This document shows, one piece after another, positions 53,532-64,000 of a stretch of 64,000 nucleotides of DNA. Numbering within the stretch: position 1 is the first letter of the stretch; every line of letters starts with the position of its first letter. The notes under the pieces were generated by a model. It worked only from the letters and a program-made list of their open reading frames with translations. It was not told the origin of the DNA and did no database searches. Source of the DNA: Shewanella sp. c952. Its GTDB lineage: Bacteria > Pseudomonadota > Gammaproteobacteria > Enterobacterales > Shewanellaceae. The stretch lies in assembly GCF_019654975.1 (NCBI RefSeq), contig NZ_BPEW01000025.1:1-64000 (forward strand). The letters run 5' to 3'. The position numbers and the translations under genes are program-made.

Positions 53532-55820
53532 ATGAATAGCAATATGACAGTCACAAAACGTAGTGGCGAACGTGAGACCATTGATCTTGACAAGATCCAT
53601 CGTGTTATAGAATGGGCAGCGAAAGGACTCACCAATGTGTCAGTCTCTGAAGTTGAATTACGTTCTCACCTACAGTTTTTCGAAGGGATCCCTACTGAGG
53701 CGATCCATGAGACTATCATTAAAGCCGCTGCTGACTTAATCTCCCCAGAAGCGCCAGACTACCAATTTTTGGCAGCAAGACTCGCCATTTTCCACTTACG
53801 TAAGAAAGCATTCGGTCAATTTGAACCACCAAAACTTTTTGATCATGTGGTTAAACTCATTGAGTTAGGCAAATACGACGCACATATACTGGAAGATTAT
53901 AGCCGCGAAGAGATCGACATTTTAGGCGGTTATATCGATCACTGGCGCGATATGAACTTTTCTTACGCTGCAGTTAAGCAGTTAGAAGGTAAGTATTTAG
54001 TTCAGAACCGTGTCACTCATGAAATTTATGAAAGCGCTCAGTTCCTTTATATCTTGGTTGCAGCATGTCTATTCGCAAAATATCCAAAAGAGACTCGTCT
54101 TAAATACATAAAAGATTTTTACGATGCGACCTCTACGTTCAAGATTTCGCTTCCTACGCCGATTATGGCGGGTGTTCGTACCCCTACTCGCCAATTTAGC
54201 TCATGTGTATTGATTGAGTGCGGTGACAGCTTAGATTCAATTAACGCGACATCATCTTCAATCGTTAAATATGTGTCACAGCGAGCAGGGATTGGCGTTA
54301 ATGCAGGTCGTATTCGTGCATTAGGTAGTCCTATTCGCGGTGGAGAAGCATTCCATACAGGTTGCTTACCTTTTTATAAGTATTTCCAAACTGCAGTAAA
54401 ATCTTGTTCGCAAGGTGGTGTTCGTGGCGGAGCTGCAACCCTGTTCTACCCTATTTGGCATTTAGAAGTTGAATCACTACTCGTGCTAAAGAACAACCGT
54501 GGTGTAGACGACAACCGTATCCGTCATTTAGATTACGGCGTTCAAATCAACAAGTTGATGTATCAACGCATGATCCAAGGTGGCATGATCAGCTTATTCA
54601 GCCCATCTGACGTTCCAGGTATGTATGATGCATTCTTTGAAGATCAAGATGAGTTTGAACGTCTTTATTTGAAGTATGAAGCAGACGAAAGTATTCGTAA
54701 GCAACAAATCAAAGCCGTCGAGCTGTTTTCATTAATGATGCAAGAGCGAGCTTCTACGGGTCGCATCTATATACAGAATGTCGACCACTGTAACACTCAC
54801 AGTCCATTCGATTCTAAAGTGGCTCCGGTTCGCCAATCTAACTTATGTTTAGAGATTGCATTACCTACTAAGCCACTGAATAACATCAATGATCCTGATG
54901 GTGAAATTGCCCTTTGTACGCTTTCGGCGTTAAACCTAGGTGCAATTAAAAATCTAGAAGAACTTGAACCTTTAGCAGATCTTGCTGTTCGTGCACTGGA
55001 CAACTTACTAGATTATCAAGATTACCCGATCATCTCTGCAGAAAAAGCATCGATGAACCGTCGTACGCTTGGTATCGGTGTTATTAACTTCGCTAACTAC
55101 CTTGCTAAAGAAGGTGTTCGTTACTCTGACGGCTCAGCGAACAGCATTACCCATAAAACGTTCGAGGCGATTCAGTACTATTTGTTGAAAGCTTCAAACA
55201 ATTTAGCAAAAGAGCAAGGCGCGTGCCCTTCGTTCCATGAAACAACTTACTCTAAGGGTATTTTGCCAATAGATACCTACAAGCGTGATCTTGATAAGAT
55301 CTGTGATGAGCCATTACATATGGACTGGGAATCACTGCGCGAAGAGATTAAAACTCACGGCCTGCGTAACTCTACACTTTCAGCATTGATGCCATCAGAG
55401 ACTTCATCTCAAATCTCTAACGCAACCAATGGTATTGAGCCTCCACGAGGTTTAATCAGCGTTAAAGCAAGTAAAGATGGCCAACTTAAACAAGTTGTTC
55501 CTGATTTTGATAAGTATCAGTACAGCTATGAGCTACTCTGGCAAATGCCGAACAATGACGGCTATATTCAGTTAGTTGGTTTGATGCAAAAGTTTGTTGA
55601 TCAATCTATTTCGGCTAATACAAATTACGATCCGGGCCGTTTCCCTGATGGAAAAGTACCGATGAAGGTTCTGCTAAAGGATCTATTGACCGCATACAAA
55701 TATGGTGTGAAAACACTTTACTATCACAATACCCGTGATGGAGCTTCAGATAGTCACGACGATATCACTGCCATTGAGGTAGAAGATGACAGTTGCGCTG
55801 GTGGCGCATGTAAGATCTAA
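53532..55820 (+). CDS. nrdA: ribonucleoside-diphosphate reductase class Ia, alpha subunit
   Basis: The protein has 762 residues from ATG 53532 (E. coli 761). The frame extends upstream to 53415 but that part lies in the promoter region. The ATP-cone (KRSGERETIDLDKIHRV), FSSCVLIECGDS with the active-site cysteine, the radical cysteine in SNLCLEIALPT, the partner cysteine in LCTLSALNLG and the C-terminal redox pair CAGGACKI are all present. With NrdB it reduces NDPs to dNDPs. Upstream DnaA- and NrdR-type sites fit replication-linked control. Followed by nrdB after 74 bases. Confidence 0.97.
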   Translation: MNSNMTVTKRSGERETIDLDKIHRVIEWAAKGLTNVSVSEVELRSHLQFFEGIPTEAIHETIIKAAADLISPEAPDYQFLAARLAIFHLRKKAFGQFEPPKLFDHVVKLIELGKYDAHILEDYSREEIDILGGYIDHWRDMNFSYAAVKQLEGKYLVQNRVTHEIYESAQFLYILVAACLFAKYPKETRLKYIKDFYDATSTFKISLPTPIMAGVRTPTRQFSSCVLIECGDSLDSINATSSSIVKYVSQRAGIGVNAGRIRALGSPIRGGEAFHTGCLPFYKYFQTAVKSCSQGGVRGGAATLFYPIWHLEVESLLVLKNNRGVDDNRIRHLDYGVQINKLMYQRMIQGGMISLFSPSDVPGMYDAFFEDQDEFERLYLKYEADESIRKQQIKAVELFSLMMQERASTGRIYIQNVDHCNTHSPFDSKVAPVRQSNLCLEIALPTKPLNNINDPDGEIALCTLSALNLGAIKNLEELEPLADLAVRALDNLLDYQDYPIISAEKASMNRRTLGIGVINFANYLAKEGVRYSDGSANSITHKTFEAIQYYLLKASNNLAKEQGACPSFHETTYSKGILPIDTYKRDLDKICDEPLHMDWESLREEIKTHGLRNSTLSALMPSETSSQISNATNGIEPPRGLISVKASKDGQLKQVVPDFDKYQYSYELLWQMPNNDGYIQLVGLMQKFVDQSISANTNYDPGRFPDGKVPMKVLLKDLLTAYKYGVKTLYYHNTRDGASDSHDDITAIEVEDDSCAGGACKI

Positions 55821-55860
55821 TCCTACGGATTTCATCACTCGTATTTAAACGTTAATTAAA

Positions 55861-55875
55861 GGGGGCTACGCCCCC
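55861..55875 (+). other. GC-rich hairpin between nrdA and nrdB
   Basis: GGGGGC-TAC-GCCCCC forms a compact six-pair stem with a 3-base loop, 40 bases after the nrdA stop and 20 before the nrdB start. No T-run follows. It could tune the ratio of the two subunits by RNA stability or partial termination (inference). Confidence 0.55.
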
Positions 55876-55894
55876 ATTATCGGAAGATAGAAAA

Positions 55895-57025
55895 ATGGCC
55901 TACTCTACATTTTGTCAAACACCTAATAATGCAATGCTTGAGCCTATGTTTCTTGGGCAGTCTGTCAATGTTGCTCGTTATGATCAGCAGAAATATGAAG
56001 TTTTTGAAAAACTCATTGAAAAGCAGCTTTCATTTTTCTGGCGTCCAGAAGAAGTAGACGTAAGCAAAGATAAAATTGATTATGCCGCTTTGCCTGAGCA
56101 TGAGAAGCATATCTTTATCTCAAACCTAAAATACCAAACACTACTTGATTCGATTCAGGGCCGCTCACCCAATGTTGCTTTCTTGCCATTGGTTTCACTG
56201 CCTGAACTTGAAACTTGGATTGAGACTTGGTCTTTTTCAGAAACGATTCATTCTCGTTCTTACACCCATATTATTCGTAACATCGTTAACGACCCATCTG
56301 TTGTTTTTGACGATATTGTCGAAAATGAAGAGATTTTAAAGCGTGCAACTGACATTGCAGCCTACTACGACAAGCTCATTAAATTGAGCCAAGCATTTCA
56401 TTTGCATGGCGAAGGCAGCCATCAAATAGACGGTGAAGTCGTAGAAGTGACTAAGCGCGAAATTAAAAAGGCGCTCTATTTGTGTATGGTGTCGGTAAAC
56501 GTACTCGAAGCGATTCGCTTCTATGTCAGCTTTGCTTGCTCATTTGCTTTTGCTGAACGTAATGTGATGGAAGGTAATGCTAAAATTATTCGCCTTATTG
56601 CCCGTGATGAAGCTTTGCACCTAAATAGTACCCAACATATTTTGAAGATTATGCATTTAGGTAAAGACGATCCTGAAATGGCAGAAATTGCAAAAGAGTG
56701 TGAACAAACTGCTATCGACATTTTTGTTAAAGCTGCTGAGCAAGAGAAAGAGTGGGCTAAATACCTGTTCAAAGACGGCTCTATGATTGGCTTAAATGAG
56801 CAAATCCTTTGTCAGTATGTTGAGTACATTACCAATGAGCGTATGAAAGCGGTTAATTTTGAATCGCCATATGCAGAGCAGAGCAACCCACTACCTTGGA
56901 TGAAGAATTGGCTAGAGAGTGATGCGGTGCAGGTAGCGCCACAAGAAGTTGAAGTGTCATCTTATCTAGTTGGCCAAATTGATGCCTCTATTGATGAAGA
57001 CGAGTTCTCTGACTTTGACCTTTAA
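55895..57025 (+). CDS. nrdB: ribonucleoside-diphosphate reductase class Ia, beta subunit
   Basis: This 376-residue protein equals the E. coli length. It holds the di-iron centre and tyrosyl radical: the Glu/His ligands in [16 protein letters not shown] (the radical Tyr lies in this stretch) and the second set in [28 protein letters not shown] is the N-terminal signature, and the acidic C terminus ([10 protein letters not shown]) docks onto NrdA. The ribosome site is GGAAGA. It overlaps the ferredoxin gene that maintains its iron centre. Confidence 0.97.
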   Translation: MAYSTFCQTPNNAMLEPMFLGQSVNVARYDQQKYEVFEKLIEKQLSFFWRPEEVDVSKDKIDYAALPEHEKHIFISNLKYQTLLDSIQGRSPNVAFLPLVSLPELETWIETWSFSETIHSRSYTHIIRNIVNDPSVVFDDIVENEEILKRATDIAAYYDKLIKLSQAFHLHGEGSHQIDGEVVEVTKREIKKALYLCMVSVNVLEAIRFYVSFACSFAFAERNVMEGNAKIIRLIARDEALHLNSTQHILKIMHLGKDDPEMAEIAKECEQTAIDIFVKAAEQEKEWAKYLFKDGSMIGLNEQILCQYVEYITNERMKAVNFESPYAEQSNPLPWMKNWLESDAVQVAPQEVEVSSYLVGQIDASIDEDEFSDFDL

Positions 57026-57377
57026 AGCCGTCAGTTTTAGTCAAGCTAGTTTTAAAAAGGCTCCTATTGTCAGCCTGCAAGGTCAACCTGTGCTGTTGTT
57101 TAATCAACAGCACCTGACCTTGCTTGAGGCGCTAGAACAAAAAAAAGTGAGTACATTTTCAGAGTGCCGCAATGGCTTTTGTGGCCAATGTAAGACTAAA
57201 ATTATTAGTGGTTCTGTCAGTTATATCACCGAACCACTGGTTACCTTAGAAGCCGACGAATGCCTGCCCTGCTGTTGTGTTCCTGATACTGACATCGATT
57301 TAGATCTATCTGTTGACGGCGCAGAGCTTGTTGGTAGAGCGATTAACACCAAGCAAGCTCAAACTTGTAACACATAA
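56994..57377 (+). CDS. yfaE: 2Fe-2S ferredoxin-like NrdB maintenance protein
   Basis: The protein has up to 127 residues. The frame is open into nrdB; I give ATG 56994, but a TTG at 57015 is also possible, and neither has a strong ribosome site. A plant-type 2Fe-2S motif is complete: CRNGFCGQC, with the fourth cysteine in [11 protein letters not shown]. YfaE-type ferredoxins feed electrons to the NrdB di-iron centre to restore the radical. The overlap with nrdB supports that role. It is longer at the C terminus than E. coli YfaE (84). Confidence 0.85.
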   Translation: MKTSSLTLTFKAVSFSQASFKKAPIVSLQGQPVLLFNQQHLTLLEALEQKKVSTFSECRNGFCGQCKTKIISGSVSYITEPLVTLEADECLPCCCVPDTDIDLDLSVDGAELVGRAINTKQAQTCNT

Positions 57378-57521
57378 TCAACGAAAACTGTTGTTTAATT
57401 GCAACCAGCATATACCCACCCGACTAAACACTTTAGGTTTCCGAGGCAAATTAACCACTCGTTGCACAATATACGAGTGCTTAAATTAATTTTGCCATAC
57501 TCTTTTTATTTTTACATGATG

Positions 57522-57560
57522 CCCATCTAACATTAGCACCTTAGGCTAATATTAGATGGG
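57522..57560. repeat. 16-bp imperfect inverted repeat between yfaE and fadH
   Basis: CCCATCTAACATTAGC (57522-57537) and GCTAATATTAGATGGG (57545-57560) pair at 15 of 16 positions around a 7-base loop. Neither side has a proper T-run, so it is not a standard terminator though it separates two convergent genes. Confidence 0.6.
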
Positions 57561-57599
57561 GTTGATAATGACGCAAACTAAATAGAATTAATAGTTACG

Positions 57600-59615
<2,016 letters not shown>

Positions 59616-59770
59616 TCAAACATCCTTTTTAAACAAGTGATTTAATTCAGCATACCTTGTGTCAGCAATAAGCTCAATAAGTGAGTGATCAGATTCCTTT
59701 ACAATTGAGTTTTCCCTTCTATTGCATTTTCAGTTAGCATTATCCTAATTCGGATTTAAAGGAGTGGCTA

Positions 59771-61612
59771 ATGCCCGCTAAACCCTCAGTTTTTAAAAGG
59801 ATATTTCTGCTTTGCTGGAATATTGTTAATGGCACAAGAAAACTATTTTTAAACCTCATTTTTTTCGGTTTAATTATTGCGCTTATCGTCACCCTTAGCA
59901 GTGAAGAAACGTTAAAAGTTGAAGATGGTTCAGCGCTAGTACTTAATCTGTCTGGCACCATTGTTGACCAAAAACGTCGAGTTGATCCTATAGAAGCTGC
60001 CATGAAAAGCGGCAGTGCAAAAGATGGTAGCGGCGAAATACTATTATCTGATGTCATCGATGTCGTGAACAATGCCTCATCCGATGCAAGAATTAGCCAA
60101 TTGGTACTCGATCTAGGCCAGCTACGCGGCACAGGCATGAGTAAACTGCAATCCATAGGCGATGCATTAAACAACTTTAAAGAAACAGGTAAACCGATCG
60201 TTGCGCATGCTAATTGGTTTGGACAAAATCAATACTTCTTAGCAAGTTATGCCGACAGCATCTATCTCAACCCACAAGGTAGTGTAGAGATAGAAGGCCT
60301 CGGTCGTTACCGCCAGTATTTTAAGTCGGCGTTAGATAAACTTAAAATCAAAGCGCATGTTTTTAGAGTTGGTACCTTTAAATCTGCTGTAGAACCGTTT
60401 ATTCGTGATGACATGTCTGACGCGGCGAAAGAAGCCAACTTGGCACTTTTAAATGATTTATGGGAAAGTTACAGCACTACAGTTGGGCAAAACCGCGATA
60501 TAGCCGCTAAGCAATTATCGTTATCTGCCAAAGAGTATTTGGCAGAACTCGACAAAGCTGACGGCCAATCCAGCCAGATGGCACTTAACCTGAACTGGGT
60601 TGATGAGCTAAAAACAGCTGAAGAGTTTCGCTTAAGTATGGTTGACGCTGTCGGAAAATCTGCTGATGGTGAATCCTTTAAACAAATTGATTTCTACGAT
60701 TATCTTTCTGTCACTGCAAGTCATCCCCTTTTATTGGCTGATAATAAAATCGGTATTATTGTCGCCAAAGGCAAGATATTAAACGGCTCACAACCTGCCG
60801 GAGAGATTGGCGGCGAAAGTACGTCAGAGTTACTGCGTAAAGCTCGGTTTGATGATTCTATCAAGGCTGTAGTACTTCGAGTTGATAGCCCTGGCGGTAG
60901 TGCATTTGCATCAGAGCAGATCCGCCAAGAGGTGTTAGCATTGAAAGCCGCTAATAAACCAATTGTCGTCAGTATGGGCAGCTATGCAGCTTCTGGTGGT
61001 TATTGGATCTCTGCGAGTGCTGACTATATCTACGCCACTCCAACAACGTTAACGGGCTCGATTGGTATTTTTGGTATGGTTACTACCTTTGAAGACTCGC
61101 TCGCAAGTATTGGTGTGCACACTGATGGTGTCGCGACCTCTGATTGGGCAGGCTTTTCTGTCACTAAAGGGATGTCTCCTGAGATTGGTGCTGTTATTCA
61201 ACGTCACATCGAGCGAGGTTATAAAGACTTTATATCTCTAGTCGCGACAGAGCGTGATATGAGCCTAGAGCAAGTGGACAGTATTGCACAAGGTAGAGTA
61301 TGGACCGGTCGCAAAGCGCTTGAACTTGGTTTAGTTGATGGAATAGGCGATCTGCAAAACGCTGTAACTCATGCCGCGGAGCTAGCGCAAATTGATCATT
61401 TTGATACTGAAGTGATTCAACAAGAGTTATCACCACAAGAGCTATTTATCCAAGAGATGTTCGCATCAGCGGCAGTGTATATACCCAATAGCCTAACTCA
61501 AACCACCATGTTACAAAGGCTCATTGGCGAGTTTTCTAGTGTAGCTGAAACATTACAAACATTTGATGACCCTAATGGTGTCTATTTGTATTGTGATACC
61601 TGTACTGACTAA
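59771..61612 (+). CDS. sppA: signal peptide peptidase SppA (67K type)
   Basis: This 613-residue protein (E. coli 618) starts at ATG with AAGGAG 7 bases upstream. One N-terminal transmembrane segment (LFLNLIFFGLIIALIVTL) anchors it in the inner membrane facing the periplasm. Two tandem S49 domains follow. The catalytic lysine lies in FRVGTFKSAVEPF (first domain) and the nucleophilic serine in SMGSYAASGGYWIS (second domain). It digests cleaved signal peptides. A terminator follows, then ansA on the same strand. Confidence 0.96.
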   Translation: MPAKPSVFKRIFLLCWNIVNGTRKLFLNLIFFGLIIALIVTLSSEETLKVEDGSALVLNLSGTIVDQKRRVDPIEAAMKSGSAKDGSGEILLSDVIDVVNNASSDARISQLVLDLGQLRGTGMSKLQSIGDALNNFKETGKPIVAHANWFGQNQYFLASYADSIYLNPQGSVEIEGLGRYRQYFKSALDKLKIKAHVFRVGTFKSAVEPFIRDDMSDAAKEANLALLNDLWESYSTTVGQNRDIAAKQLSLSAKEYLAELDKADGQSSQMALNLNWVDELKTAEEFRLSMVDAVGKSADGESFKQIDFYDYLSVTASHPLLLADNKIGIIVAKGKILNGSQPAGEIGGESTSELLRKARFDDSIKAVVLRVDSPGGSAFASEQIRQEVLALKAANKPIVVSMGSYAASGGYWISASADYIYATPTTLTGSIGIFGMVTTFEDSLASIGVHTDGVATSDWAGFSVTKGMSPEIGAVIQRHIERGYKDFISLVATERDMSLEQVDSIAQGRVWTGRKALELGLVDGIGDLQNAVTHAAELAQIDHFDTEVIQQELSPQELFIQEMFASAAVYIPNSLTQTTMLQRLIGEFSSVAETLQTFDDPNGVYLYCDTCTD

Positions 61613-61650
61613 CACTTCTATGTACAACGCTTAGCAAACTATTATTAAAT

Positions 61651-61676
61651 AAAGCCCAGTTTTACTGGGCTTTATT
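61651..61676 (+). terminator. sppA terminator
   Basis: AAAGCCCAG and CTGGGCTTT form a 9-base stem with loop TTTTA, followed by a short T-rich tail, 38 bases after the stop. Confidence 0.8.
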
Positions 61677-61725
61677 CTATCTGCACCTTTATAATCACCC
61701 TATTGTGCTCAAAAACAAAAATAAC

Positions 61726-62742
61726 ATGACTAAACGCTGTATATACGTAGCCTACACAGGCGGAACCATTGGTATGCAAAAAACTAAACAGGGCTTTGCT
61801 CCTGTGGCGGGTTTTTTAACTGAATGTGTTAAAGCTATGCCTGAGTTTTACCATGAAGAGATGCCGGACTTTGTCATCAGCGAATACTCGCCGCTTATCG
61901 ACTCTTCGGATATGGCCCCTACTGATTGGCAAATGATTGCTAATGATATAAAGGCTAACTACGACAAGTATGATGGCTTTGTTATTCTCCATGGTACCGA
62001 TACCATGGCGTATACAGCATCTGCACTGTCTTTCATGTTACAAGGCTTGTCAAAACCAGTCATCGTTACCGGCTCGCAGATCCCATTAGCTCAGCTTCGC
62101 TCTGATGGCCAGACAAACTTGCTAAACGCACTTTATATTGCAGCAAACTATCCGGTTGCTGAGGTCTGTTTATTCTTCAACAATAAGCTATTTAGAGGCA
62201 ACCGCACCACCAAAGCCCATGCCGATGGTTTTAATGCGTTTGCTTCACCTAACTTTCCATTACTATTGGAAGCCGGAATAAAGATCCGTTGGCATGCTGG
62301 TAAGCGAGCAGATGAAAACCCAAGTAAGCCATTGGAAGTGATTAATATTAGTCCTCAACCCATAGGTGTCGTTACTCTGTATCCGGGGATAAATACTGAA
62401 ATTTTTGCCAATGTTTTACAACAACCGGTAAAAGCGCTGATACTATTAACCTTTGGCGTTGGCAACGCTCCGCAGACACCTGCATTACTTAAGACACTCA
62501 GAGATGCGCATGATCGTGGAATAGTGTTAGTAAACCTAACTCAGTGTCTACAAGGTAAAGTCAATATGGGCGGTTATGCAACAGGAAATGCTCTGGCGTC
62601 AGCAGGTGTTATCAGTGGTTATGATATGACCACTGAAGCAGCTCTGGCCAAGTTGCACTATTTGCTATCTACAGATCTGACACCTGAAGCTATCCGAGCA
62701 GCAATGGAGCAATCTATTGTCGGTGAATTAACCCAAGACTAA
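61726..62742 (+). CDS. ansA: type I (cytoplasmic) L-asparaginase
   Basis: The protein has 338 residues from ATG 61726 (E. coli AnsA 338); an in-frame GTG at 61705 is also open. There is little ribosome-site sequence. Catalytic motifs are YTGGTIGM (nucleophilic Thr) and LHGTDTMAYTAS (second Thr-Asp pair). No signal peptide, so it acts in the cytoplasm and hydrolyses asparagine to aspartate and ammonia. sppA-ansA-yeaC is a common neighbourhood in these bacteria. Confidence 0.95.
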   Translation: MTKRCIYVAYTGGTIGMQKTKQGFAPVAGFLTECVKAMPEFYHEEMPDFVISEYSPLIDSSDMAPTDWQMIANDIKANYDKYDGFVILHGTDTMAYTASALSFMLQGLSKPVIVTGSQIPLAQLRSDGQTNLLNALYIAANYPVAEVCLFFNNKLFRGNRTTKAHADGFNAFASPNFPLLLEAGIKIRWHAGKRADENPSKPLEVINISPQPIGVVTLYPGINTEIFANVLQQPVKALILLTFGVGNAPQTPALLKTLRDAHDRGIVLVNLTQCLQGKVNMGGYATGNALASAGVISGYDMTTEAALAKLHYLLSTDLTPEAIRAAMEQSIVGELTQD

Positions 62743-62765
62743 GCAAGTGTATATTTTAAATAAAG

Positions 62766-62793
62766 AAGCCGCTCCTGAAAGAGCGGCTTTTCT
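62766..62793. terminator. bidirectional terminator between ansA and yeaC
   Basis: AAGCCGCTC and GAGCGGCTT pair around CTGAAA, with a T-rich tail on the right and an A-rich flank on the left. Confidence 0.85.
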
Positions 62794-62807
62794 TTTATCG
62801 CTATGAC

Positions 62808-63089
62808 TTAAAGCTCTTTTTCTTTAAATTCAGCAATTGAGTCGCCTTTAAACTGCTTTTTAAGTTCAGACTTAGACAACTCATTGACCTGCCCTTCACT
62901 ATTAATAGTAAAGTGCTCAGTTTGGGTCAGCTTCCTGGCTTGATAAAGCATAACGACCTGCTGAGTTGAAGCACGCTGCTCTTGGGTCAATACCGTTCCA
63001 TCTTCCCACTTACCAAGCTCTACAGCACTCAATAAACGCTCATAGACTTCGGTAGGCATCTCGTCGATGACTTTATTAATATCTGTCAT
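62808..63089 (-). CDS. yeaC: YeaC-like DUF1315 family protein
   Basis: This 93-residue protein has the N-terminal pattern of DUF1315: MPTEVYERLLSAVELGKWED, then GTVLTQEQRASTQQVVMLYQ. Soluble and mostly helical; function is not known. Its start overlaps the stop of the zinc-ribbon gene by 4 bases, so the two are translationally coupled. Its position next to ansA matches the E. coli order. Confidence 0.85.
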   Translation of the reverse strand: MTDINKVIDEMPTEVYERLLSAVELGKWEDGTVLTQEQRASTQQVVMLYQARKLTQTEHFTINSEGQVNELSKSELKKQFKGDSIAEFKEKEL

Positions 63090-63403
63090 ACTTTTTTCCG
63101 TTTATGGAGCACGATTTGTACTCTAGTTATCAAGTAGCCAACAAAGCCTAAGGCAAATGCGCCGCCAGCAACCGTTGCACGGGCACCTTCAGCGGGCTCT
63201 CCTCCCCAGAACCAAGTCACTACACCGCCAATAAATAACGTAAGCGCGAGAAAGCTTTGGTTCATTAATTGGTTAGAGCGCTTAATGTGGCTAATAACCT
63301 GCAAGCTTTCATTATCAGCAGAAATATTTGCCTTACAATGCGAGCACTGTTTTGCCATGCTTGAAATACGCTCGCCACAGCTGGGGCATTTAACTAACGC
63401 CAT
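63086..63403 (-). CDS. zinc-ribbon membrane protein
   Basis: This 105-residue protein has an N-terminal zinc ribbon (CPSC at 6-9 and CSHC at 20-23). After a linker come two hydrophobic segments (SFLALTLFIGGVVTWFW and VAGGAFALGFVGYLIT), with a basic C terminus RVQIVLHKRKKV. The ribbon would face the cytoplasm. It overlaps yeaC by 4 bases and follows the M14 carboxypeptidase gene after 26 bases, so the three are probably one transcript. Function is unknown. Confidence 0.75.
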   Translation of the reverse strand: MALVKCPSCGERISSMAKQCSHCKANISADNESLQVISHIKRSNQLMNQSFLALTLFIGGVVTWFWGGEPAEGARATVAGGAFALGFVGYLITRVQIVLHKRKKV

Positions 63404-63429
63404 TTATTCACCTCTGCCGTCATCATTCA

Positions 63430-64000
63430 CTACTTCAATTTGTCTACGACTGCATTCATTGCAATGAGGGATGCCTCACCAAGATATATACAGCGTTCAG
63501 GTGACCAACCAGCCATAAGGTCTGGCATATTATCGTTGTCCTTAAAAGGCATTTCTAAGGTATTAGAGAGACAACCGAATGTATGAGCAACCCAATTAGA
63601 ACCAACTGTTAGGTTTGCTTGGCCAGGCTGGTCTTTATCATAGCCAAACTCAGTTTGAAAATCTGGGCTCGCCAGTTGCAATGCATCGACGAACGCTTGC
63701 TGACGTTCAGCATCTTCTTTGGTGTAAGCCGGAACGCCTTCACAGCCAGCCAAGAATACGAAAGGTAACCCTTCATCGCCGTGAACATCATAAAAAAGAT
63801 CAACGCCTGTCTCTTTCATTTTGTTAACGACGTAAAATACCTCTGGGCTTTTTTCTAATGAAGGTGACTGCCATTCACGGTTTAAGTTTGTACCTACCGC
63901 ATTGGTTCGAAGGTGGCCACGAACACTTCCGTCAGGATTCATATTTGGAACGATGTAGAAGTTTGCTTTATCAAGCAATGATTTTGCTGTAGGACAATCG
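63430..64000 (-). CDS. M14-family carboxypeptidase, C-terminal part (runs off the right edge)
   Basis: Coding continues to the window edge. The first readable residues are [14 protein letters not shown], so the true start is outside. The fragment shows [27 protein letters not shown], the zinc-ligand histidine in [11 protein letters not shown] and the catalytic-type glutamate in [10 protein letters not shown]. These are hallmarks of cytosolic carboxypeptidase (CCP-like) members of M14. The HxxE zinc motif lies in the missing part. It probably removes C-terminal residues from peptides. It leads a likely operon with the zinc-ribbon gene and yeaC. Confidence 0.88.
   Translation of the reverse strand, partial: DCPTAKSLLDKANFYIVPNMNPDGSVRGHLRTNAVGTNLNREWQSPSLEKSPEVFYVVNKMKETGVDLFYDVHGDEGLPFVFLAGCEGVPAYTKEDAERQQAFVDALQLASPDFQTEFGYDKDQPGQANLTVGSNWVAHTFGCLSNTLEMPFKDNDNMPDLMAGWSPERCIYLGEASLIAMNAVVDKLK

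Noticed and set aside
59616..59650. PsrA-like site upstream of fadH (TTTAAAC-AAGT-GATTTAA)
   Set aside because: One core half reads GATT in place of GTTT, and symmetry is poor. The match is too weak beside the strong palindrome at 35104.

Overview
The window is a gap-free chromosomal segment from a marine-type gammaproteobacterium of the order Alteromonadales. Gene content and order fit Shewanellaceae or a close relative best. This rests on remembered family-level synteny, not a database search. The pointers are the divergent gap / DUF2989 / gap trio, the pyrF-lapB-lapA-ihfB-rpsA-cmk-aroA block followed by aspC and serC, gyrA divergent from ubiG-gph with nrdA-nrdB-yfaE next, and sppA-ansA-yeaC. 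Base composition is moderately AT-rich and even. I see no prophage, IS element or CRISPR array.

Layout. 1-115: tRNA-Cys (cut by the edge) and tRNA-Gly(GCC) with their promoter. 0.6-4.4 kb: two GAPDH genes around a DUF2989 lipoprotein, with two candidate HexR operators. 4.6-13.6 kb: small hypothetical genes, an amine-oxidase-type flavoenzyme with a GNAT enzyme, a membrane protein, an M1 peptidase-DUF6702 operon, a glycine-zipper protein and a kinase-like phosphotransferase. 13.7-15.7 kb: a small island made of a ribbon-helix-helix (RHH)-like protein with its own palindromic operators, divergent from an orphan tyrosine recombinase that is preceded by a perfect dif-shaped palindrome. 15.8-21.7 kb: lipoprotein 5'-nucleotidase, periplasmic M1 aminopeptidase, RluA-type pseudouridine synthase. 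22-28.4 kb: a redox/sensing module of porin, FMN-binding lipoprotein, ApbE flavin transferase, and a TtrS/TtrR-like two-component pair. 28.4-38.4 kb: tRNA acp3U (DTW) enzyme, pssA, DUF1904, dacB, a long acyl-CoA dehydrogenase behind a large palindrome, an outer-membrane barrel, DUF2058, a DECR2-like SDR, pyrF. 38.4-47 kb: lapBA, ihfB, rpsA, cmk, aroA, an aspartate/aromatic aminotransferase, serC. 47.3-64 kb: serine hydrolase, gyrA, ubiG, gph, nrdAB-yfaE, fadH, sppA, ansA, yeaC, a zinc-ribbon protein, and the C-terminal part of an M14 carboxypeptidase running off the right edge.

How the parts work together. Much of the window is housekeeping: glycolysis, nucleotide and amino-acid synthesis, translation, envelope, replication supply. 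Two accessory parts stand out. The 22-28.4 kb module looks like a self-contained extracytoplasmic flavin system. ApbE would attach FMN to the lipoprotein, a porin would admit a substrate or acceptor, and a PhnD-type periplasmic sensor kinase with its LuxR-type regulator would control expression. A shared motif (GCGG-AAAA-CCGC type) lies in front of both the lipoprotein gene and the kinase gene. The second part is the RHH/recombinase island, which has a symmetric 11-6-11 recombination-site-like palindrome and alternating ATGGT/ACCAT half-sites.

Start codons were reassigned where a Shine-Dalgarno sequence, signal peptide or family numbering made the choice clear: the DUF2989 protein, both M1 peptidases, 5'-nucleotidase, ihfB, cmk, pyrF, aminotransferase, gyrA, ubiG and nrdA.
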